DNA from: Actinobacteria bacterium OK074
GTDB taxonomy: Bacteria; Actinomycetota; Actinomycetes; Streptomycetales; Streptomycetaceae
Assembly: GCA_001298575.1 (NCBI GenBank)
Contig: LJCV01000256.1
Coordinates: 1-64,000 of the forward strand
Reading direction: 5' to 3'
DNA: 64,000 nucleotides
In this document: one piece after another, positions 60,401 to 64,000 of the stretch
Position numbering within the stretch: the stretch's first letter is position 1
Layout: each line of letters opens with the position of its first letter
Notes under the pieces: model-generated
The model's database searches: none
Told to the model about the DNA's origin: nothing
Seen by the model: only the letters and a program-made list of their open reading frames with translations
Program-made: the position numbers and the translations under genes

Positions 60401-61310
60401 ACTCAGCCCGGAGGAGATCCGACGTCGACTCGAACGCTACGGCCTGGAAGTGGAACCGTTCGACTTCCCGGAACGGCTGGACCAGACGTACGTCGCCTGG
60501 CTCAGTCAGGATCACGACGGCGAGTGGCCGTGGGTGAGTGCCGTCGGACCGCTGCCGCCCTGGCAACTGATCGCCACACAGAGGGAATTGGACCTGTCCG
60601 CCGACGACGTGCGGGCCGAGTACGGGCGTCTCGGTTTCACGCTGCCGCCTCGGGCGACCTGCCGGGAGTCGCCCGACGACTTCGAGCTGCTCGCCGGCGA
60701 TCAGGAAGCCGACTGGCCCCCCTTCCAGACAAACCGTGTGCCGAGCTTCCGCCAACTCATGGGGGTGGCCGGGAAATTGGGGCTCAGCCTACGTGCTCTG
60801 ACCGATCGGCTGGCCGCCTACCGGGTGAGCACGGGCATGGTCCTGCCGAAACGCGCGACCGAACTCGACCGTGAACTGTTCCGCTACGCCGACCTGTTGC
60901 AGATGGACTCGGACGACCGGACCAGTCCCTGGTGGTACCGGCTCAACCCGGACGACGAAATCCCGTTCTTCCTCCTGGTCCTGACCGCCCGAGACCTGGG
61001 CCGACGTCCAAAGGAACTGGCAACCCGACTGCGCTCCTACGGCCTACGGGTCTCCCACGACGACCTCCCGCCAGACCTCACCCACCGCGACGCCCTACTC
61101 CTCCTGACCACCGACGCGTACGCACCACCGCAGCCACAAGACCCCCCGATGCCCCTAGCCCAACTAATCCGCATCGCCCGCCACGCAGACCTCCCGGTGG
61201 CAACCACCGCCCAACACCTCCGCAACCTAGGCGTCCACGTCCCCGACCTCGCAGAAACCATCCGCACCGCCCTGGCAAAGGTCCCCCTGGAGCAACCGCA
61301 AGAACTGTAG
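57462..61310 (+). CDS. Hsp90-type ATPase with C-terminal wHTH repeats (conflict-system type)
   Basis: The product is 1,282 residues; the GTG at 57462 follows GGGGAGGG. The N-terminus NTFSGGNDGTVIQAG recalls the short tag found at the start of many actinobacterial NTPase conflict proteins. Residues 30-370 are helical, perhaps an inactive HD domain. Residues 380-700 are a GHKL ATPase: VRELYQNALDACR (N box, about 408), CVDDGIGMGEAEL (about 460), SRFGIGVLSYF (about 508). Residues 890-1275 contain five or six degenerate helix-turn-helix units with AARLRSYGIEV-like endings. The layout fits the wHTH-Hsp90 group proposed for programmed immune responses. It stands alone; defence function is inference. 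Confidence 0.7.
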   Translation: MDRHEVTNTFSGGNDGTVIQAGSVTVQAPVEPAAPQEPWVRAVLGSGIWAHAAERGIEAHRQHAARLVERLAAVRDAAEERIAGDPWADPGFAARFADRVEWLLGEPDGALDLYPAEAGLLVLLPYVYQAHQLRLVASRLEANPTDLRPRPEATGWRADYQSFLSGHDLLVNRAELRPEAAPVIGWWLYRRWLAQEEKGADRLTALASELAAEEGPLTEALAPRRLARILAGLRLGADVCNPEHLGQLEADEVLPGAGRQRIRERRASLLLAVAYGAAIELAVLPDTVVEHTGVPNAVELDGVRRTLAATAWGGSPELPVLKAVCEHEAVVEALREHAERLDGLLLAVGRAVPDRFAQPMPPLPTRISADGVVPAEGTFTSGARFRLDDRRVRGLLTGTQLYKDHGLAVRELYQNALDACRYRRARTQFLERSGRPFHAYEGRIDFVQGVDDDGRAYLECVDDGIGMGEAELRGVFSNAGARFAEQPDFLLEQEEWARVEPPVRLYPNSRFGIGVLSYFMLADEIRVTSCRMGLDGGAGSVVEAHVLGPNHLFRIVETAGRGGWMGTRVRLYLREGLRGWSGLDALAGVLKIAEFRTTAEHEGRRRGWAAGVFQPESSRVKRELVEWEDSPPGAQVIWCASEGMLLVDGLEIAPRRRTGVLSGLHGVVVNLSGGYAPRQLSTDRLWVLTDVSARVEELLTAAAPVLVTSGAGFLTLEWIQKIDEGSSRTADMVAETAFKAGRGFGVRRGWLTVPAAAGCFPLDRMLLNNLLMSNRPSERPTDSAFLSIPDHILLWRMLAHEQTDLARELAQLVPELAEPRQVVRARPSDLKLLSGWNDKFGSTQPSDAFLFAHQLGCDPTVVVERRRLFGIADLVLPDSGEQDESDMTWLDEPNASDRSYRTIDDLLEISRRLGVNTAQAAARLRSYGIEVVPNELHHRVPDEVDLQLLDRNCEIDGYEGIGHSACVPPGHIAQAALRTGLSPEEIRRRLERYGLEVEPFDFPERLDQTYVAWLSQDHDGEWPWVSAVGPLPPWQLIATQRELDLSADDVRAEYGRLGFTLPPRATCRESPDDFELLAGDQEADWPPFQTNRVPSFRQLMGVAGKLGLSLRALTDRLAAYRVSTGMVLPKRATELDRELFRYADLLQMDSDDRTSPWWYRLNPDDEIPFFLLVLTARDLGRRPKELATRLRSYGLRVSHDDLPPDLTHRDALLLLTTDAYAPPQPQDPPMPLAQLIRIARHADLPVATTAQHLRNLGVHVPDLAETIRTALAKVPLEQPQEL

Positions 61311-61366
61311 ACACCCCCGAGGCACGCCCCCCGCACCCCCCACTTGCCTCCCCCACCTCCACCCCC

Positions 61367-61397
61367 TATCGTTTATCGATACCATCGATAAACGATA
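61367..61397. promoter_or_regulatory. 31-base palindromic operator
   Basis: Perfect 14-base arms (TATCGTTTATCGAT and its complement) around ACC, ending 18 bases before the DUF2975 start. The AT-rich arms overlap the likely promoter. The Xre protein of this operon is the obvious binder. Confidence 0.75.
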
Positions 61398-61415
61398 ACC
61401 GAGGGGCGCCCAGCC

Positions 61416-62027
61416 ATGACCGAAGACCGCAAGATGCTCGAACCCATGGCCACGGTCGTGTCCGTCGTCCTGCGCATCCTCCTGGCCCTCCTCACCGCAG
61501 GCATCGTCATCGCGATCGTCCACGGCGGCTGGGCGAACGTCAGCGTCTGTGTGACCGACGAGTCGACCGTCAGCTCGGTCAGCCCCGGCCTCGCCCCCGA
61601 GAGCGGCACGCAGGTCAACTCGATCCCCCGCTACTGCGCCGAGTCCCCCGGCGCATACCTCCGCTTCCTCGACGAACTCGGCTCCCTGCCCTCGACGTTG
61701 CTGCTGGCCAGCAGCCTCTTCCTCCTCCACCGACTACTGCGCGGCGCCGCCCGTGACGGCATCCACACCGCGCGCACCGCATCCCGGCTCCGCCTCCTCG
61801 GCTGGTGGCTGCTGGCCGGGAGCCTGGTCGTCGCGGTGACCGAGGGCAATGCCAGAGCCGCCCTGCTCGCGGAGTTGGCGAAGGACGCGGACGTCTCGGC
61901 CTGGACCTGGCTGAACATGTGGACGCCTCCGTACCTCGCCGTACTGACCGCCCTCGGCCTGCTGACCTTCGCCCGGATCACCCAGGCGGGCGCGGTCATG
62001 CGCGAGGACCTGGAAGGCGTCGTCTGA
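61416..62027 (+). CDS. DUF2975-family membrane protein
   Basis: The product is 203 residues. Four hydrophobic helices are visible (VVSVVLRILLALLTAGIVIAIV, LLLASSLFLLHRLL, LLGWWLLAGSLVVAVT, PYLAVLTALGLLTFA), in the layout of DUF2975. These proteins are nearly always encoded with a small Xre regulator, as here, where the genes overlap by one base (TGATG). Function is unknown; the pair may sense a membrane condition. Confidence 0.8.
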   Translation: MTEDRKMLEPMATVVSVVLRILLALLTAGIVIAIVHGGWANVSVCVTDESTVSSVSPGLAPESGTQVNSIPRYCAESPGAYLRFLDELGSLPSTLLLASSLFLLHRLLRGAARDGIHTARTASRLRLLGWWLLAGSLVVAVTEGNARAALLAELAKDADVSAWTWLNMWTPPYLAVLTALGLLTFARITQAGAVMREDLEGVV

Positions 62028-62284
62028 TGGCCCCCGCCAAAGACGGCCACGACGAGCACGACGGCCACGACATCGAGGTCCACCTCGACCAACTGCTCAG
62101 CGAGCGCGGCATGACCCTCACCGAACTCGCCGCCCGCGTCGGCGTGACCAACGTCAACCTGTCCGTCCTCAAGAACGGCCGCGCCAAGGCGATCCGCTTC
62201 ACCACCCTCACCCGCATCTGCGAAGTCCTGGAGTGCCAACCGGGCGACCTGCTCAGCCACCGCCCCCCATCACCCAAGCCCTGA
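62027..62284 (+). CDS. Xre-family regulator (YozG type)
   Basis: The product is 85 residues. A His/Asp-rich start (HDEHDGHD) precedes a complete Cro/C1 helix-turn-helix (LLSERGMTLTELAARVGVTN, SVLKNGRAKAIRFTTLTRICEVLECQPGDLL). It is translationally coupled to the DUF2975 gene and probably represses the operon through the palindrome at 61367-61397. Confidence 0.88.
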   Translation: MAPAKDGHDEHDGHDIEVHLDQLLSERGMTLTELAARVGVTNVNLSVLKNGRAKAIRFTTLTRICEVLECQPGDLLSHRPPSPKP

Positions 62285-62448
62285 ACCGCACACCCCCACC
62301 CCCCAACTACACCAATTCCGCATCGACTTGGCGGATGAGTACCGCGGTACCACTCCCCCAAGCCCTTTGTCCCCCGTGGTCCCACGAACACACCGACGGC
62401 ACTCCCTACCCTGAACAAGCCCGCCGTACGTGAACACAAAGGATCACC

Positions 62449-63807
62449 ATGGCGCTGTTCAGAACACTGTCCAGAACCCCGTCCGCGAAATTAAGCGCGG
62501 CAGCCCTCTCCACCCTCTTCCTGCTCTGCGAATCATCCGCCGCCGTGGCGGCGACTCCGCAGACGGCAGACCGCACCGCCATTCACGAAGTCGACGTCAC
62601 CAACATGCCGGCCACGAAAGAAGGCCAGCCGACGGTCGCCGTCAATCCGAGAAACCCGAAGAACCTCGTATTCGTTTCGACGATCTTCCCGCCCTCCCCG
62701 GGCCTGGAACCGGTCGACGGCGGCTGTTTCCTGGCCTATTCGAACGACAGGGGCGACACCTGGACGCAAGTGCCGTGGCCGCTCGGCGACGCGGCGCCCA
62801 AGTGCGGTGAGCCGAGCGTGGCCTTCGACGCGAAGGGCACCGTGTACGTGGACAACAACCAGGTCAGCTCGGGCCTGGACGCGAACCTGGTGAACCACAA
62901 CCAGGTCGCCAAGTCCACGGACGGCGGCCGGAGTTGGAGCGACCCCGTATCAACTCCGCTCCTTCTCGGCGGGGCCCCGAAGATGCGGGTGGACGTCGCG
63001 ACCGGCAAGGTCTACGCGGTGGCCGGAGCCGCGTGGGAGTACCCGAGCGCGGTCTCCGTCAGCGCCGACGGCGGCAAGACCTTCAGCAGCGACTCGCGGG
63101 TGATCCCGGGCCCGATGCCCTGCATCGAGGTCGCGCCGGGCATCCCGCTGGTCTGCGGCTACCCGGGCCGCGAGATCGCCGTGTACGACGGCATCCTCGT
63201 CTCCGCCTCCCAGGAGGCGGACAAGCCGGTGAACTTCCACGTCAGCCGCGACGACGGCAAGACGTGGACGAACACGACGGTCGACGACGGCCAGGGCACC
63301 CCCGTCGCGGCGGGCACCGGCGCCCTCGTACCGACACCGGGGCTGGGCGCCGCCGCCGACCCCGTCCCGTGGGTCGCGGCCGACACCTCCCACCGGGGCC
63401 GGTTCGCCGTCATGGTGCCGCGGGACTCCAACACCCTGGAGGTGTACGTCACTTCGAACGCCGGGAAGACGTGGACCGGACCATCCACGATCGCCACCCC
63501 GAACGCCCAGCGCCCGGCGATCGACTTCGGTTCCAACGGCGACCTGGGGGTGATGTGGCGGACCACCACGGGCGACGCGTTCTCGGTCGTCTCGTTCGAC
63601 CACGGGCGCACCTTCAGCGACCCGGTCCAGGTCAACCAAGTCACCGAGCCGGTCGGCGAGATGGGCCCGCCCGGTGACCGCTGGTCGGGCATCACCATCG
63701 CCGGCGGGTACGCGTACGTCACCTGGGCCGACGGGCGGAACGACTCCTCCCTCGACTCGATCATCAGCCGGGTACCGCTGAAGCTGTACCGGAAGTCGGC
63801 GCACTGA
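62449..63807 (+). CDS. Secreted BNR-repeat (sialidase-like propeller) protein with TTA codon
   Basis: The product is 452 residues; AAGGATC precedes the ATG. Residues 1-35 are a signal peptide. At least four Asp-box (BNR) motifs of type S.D.G.TW are present (SNDRGDTWTQV, STDGGRSWSD, SRDDGKTWTN, SNAGKTWTG, FDHGRTFSD), so the fold is a sialidase-like propeller. The catalytic Arg triad and Tyr of true sialidases are not evident, so enzymatic activity is uncertain. Leu-15 in the signal peptide is encoded by TTA (62491-62493), so translation should depend on the bldA tRNA and be developmentally timed. Confidence 0.78.
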   Translation: MALFRTLSRTPSAKLSAAALSTLFLLCESSAAVAATPQTADRTAIHEVDVTNMPATKEGQPTVAVNPRNPKNLVFVSTIFPPSPGLEPVDGGCFLAYSNDRGDTWTQVPWPLGDAAPKCGEPSVAFDAKGTVYVDNNQVSSGLDANLVNHNQVAKSTDGGRSWSDPVSTPLLLGGAPKMRVDVATGKVYAVAGAAWEYPSAVSVSADGGKTFSSDSRVIPGPMPCIEVAPGIPLVCGYPGREIAVYDGILVSASQEADKPVNFHVSRDDGKTWTNTTVDDGQGTPVAAGTGALVPTPGLGAAADPVPWVAADTSHRGRFAVMVPRDSNTLEVYVTSNAGKTWTGPSTIATPNAQRPAIDFGSNGDLGVMWRTTTGDAFSVVSFDHGRTFSDPVQVNQVTEPVGEMGPPGDRWSGITIAGGYAYVTWADGRNDSSLDSIISRVPLKLYRKSAH

Positions 63808-63826
63808 ACGAAGGCTCCACACAAGG

Positions 63827-63860
63827 CAGTTGGCCGCCGAGGCGCCTCGGCGGCCAACTG
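63827..63860 (+). terminator. Perfect 34-base palindrome terminator
   Basis: Arms 63827-63843 and 63844-63860 are exact complements. It lies 19 bases after the BNR-protein stop and before a gene reading the other way. A CAATCGCCAT/CAATCG microrepeat follows at 63886-63912. Confidence 0.75.
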
Positions 63861-63915
63861 TCATGCACCCGACACAAGCACAACCACAATCGCCATCGCA
63901 ATCGCAATCGCCGTC

Positions 63916-64000
63916 TCAAGCCCGCGGCGTCACCAACCCCGCGTCATAAGCGATGATCACCGCCTGGATACGGTCCCGCGCCCCGACCTTCGCCATCACC
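63916..64000 (-). CDS. C-terminus of a LuxR-type response regulator (cut by window edge)
   Basis: Only 27 codons are present, read leftward to the TGA at 63918-63916. They end MAKVGARDRIQAVIIAYDAGLVTPRA, the standard C-terminus of a NarL/LuxR-family response regulator. The rest lies beyond the right edge. Confidence 0.75.
   Translation of the reverse strand, partial: VMAKVGARDRIQAVIIAYDAGLVTPRA

Overview
The window is actinobacterial chromosome, almost certainly Streptomyces. GC is very high, GTG and TTG starts are common, upstream ribosome-binding sites are strong, and secreted proteins and families typical of the genus dominate (ALF repeats, FG-GAP repeats, large LuxR/LAL regulators, HelR, paired TetR regulators). 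There are about 49 protein genes (two cut by the window edges), one tRNA-Gly(CCC) and one degraded hydrolase pseudogene.

Layout. (1) 1-7760: a secreted ALF-repeat protein running off the left edge, a secreted hypothetical, a secreted trypsin-fold/FG-GAP protein, a Yip1 membrane protein, a phosphoribosyltransferase, dCTP deaminase, a small zinc-ribbon protein and tRNA-Gly. (2) 7786-18750: two stacked integrations at the tRNA-Gly 3' end. A 44-base piece of the tRNA is repeated exactly at 12375 and in decayed form at 18705. The first element carries a GntR repressor, a Nudix protein (resembling the KorSA/Pif pair of pSAM2-type elements), a HATPase_c protein, a hypothetical and a low-GC P-loop ATPase. 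The second carries a pseudogene and a self-contained TetR regulon (alpha/beta hydrolase, DHA2 exporter, two TetRs, DUF1330, SDR) tied together by nine copies of one palindromic operator. No integrase is visible in either. (3) 18950-25800: a secreted protein, HelR, an SDR/DUF35/thiolase-fold operon and an SRPBCC protein. (4) 25854-34570: two divergent LAL regulators, an NTF2-like protein, an MFS exporter and a small membrane protein. (5) 34837-43204: a LacI-controlled sugar ABC importer with a GH43-like enzyme and a secreted beta-helix/CBM protein, probably a polysaccharide-use locus. (6) 43275-48731: an SVGS-repeat membrane protein, SDR, VOC protein, degenerate response regulator, LysR, quinone-oxidoreductase-like protein and NTF2-like protein. 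(7) 48847-57349: an iron-box-like site followed by a tightly packed operon of a long glutamate-synthase-like protein, a CysJ-like diflavin reductase and a HemS-like protein. (8) 57462-64000: a large Hsp90-type ATPase with C-terminal helix-turn-helix repeats (conflict-system type), a DUF2975/Xre pair with a 31-base palindrome, a secreted BNR-repeat protein with a TTA codon, and the end of a LuxR-type regulator.

Most notable: the operon at 49006-57349, which pairs a GltB-like synthase with an Fe-S-free diflavin reductase instead of GltD and adds a HemS-like gene behind a probable iron box; the stacked tRNA-Gly islands; the 24-base-pitch TetR operator set; and nine gene ends where the stop codon lies inside or directly against a short tandem repeat private to that gene.
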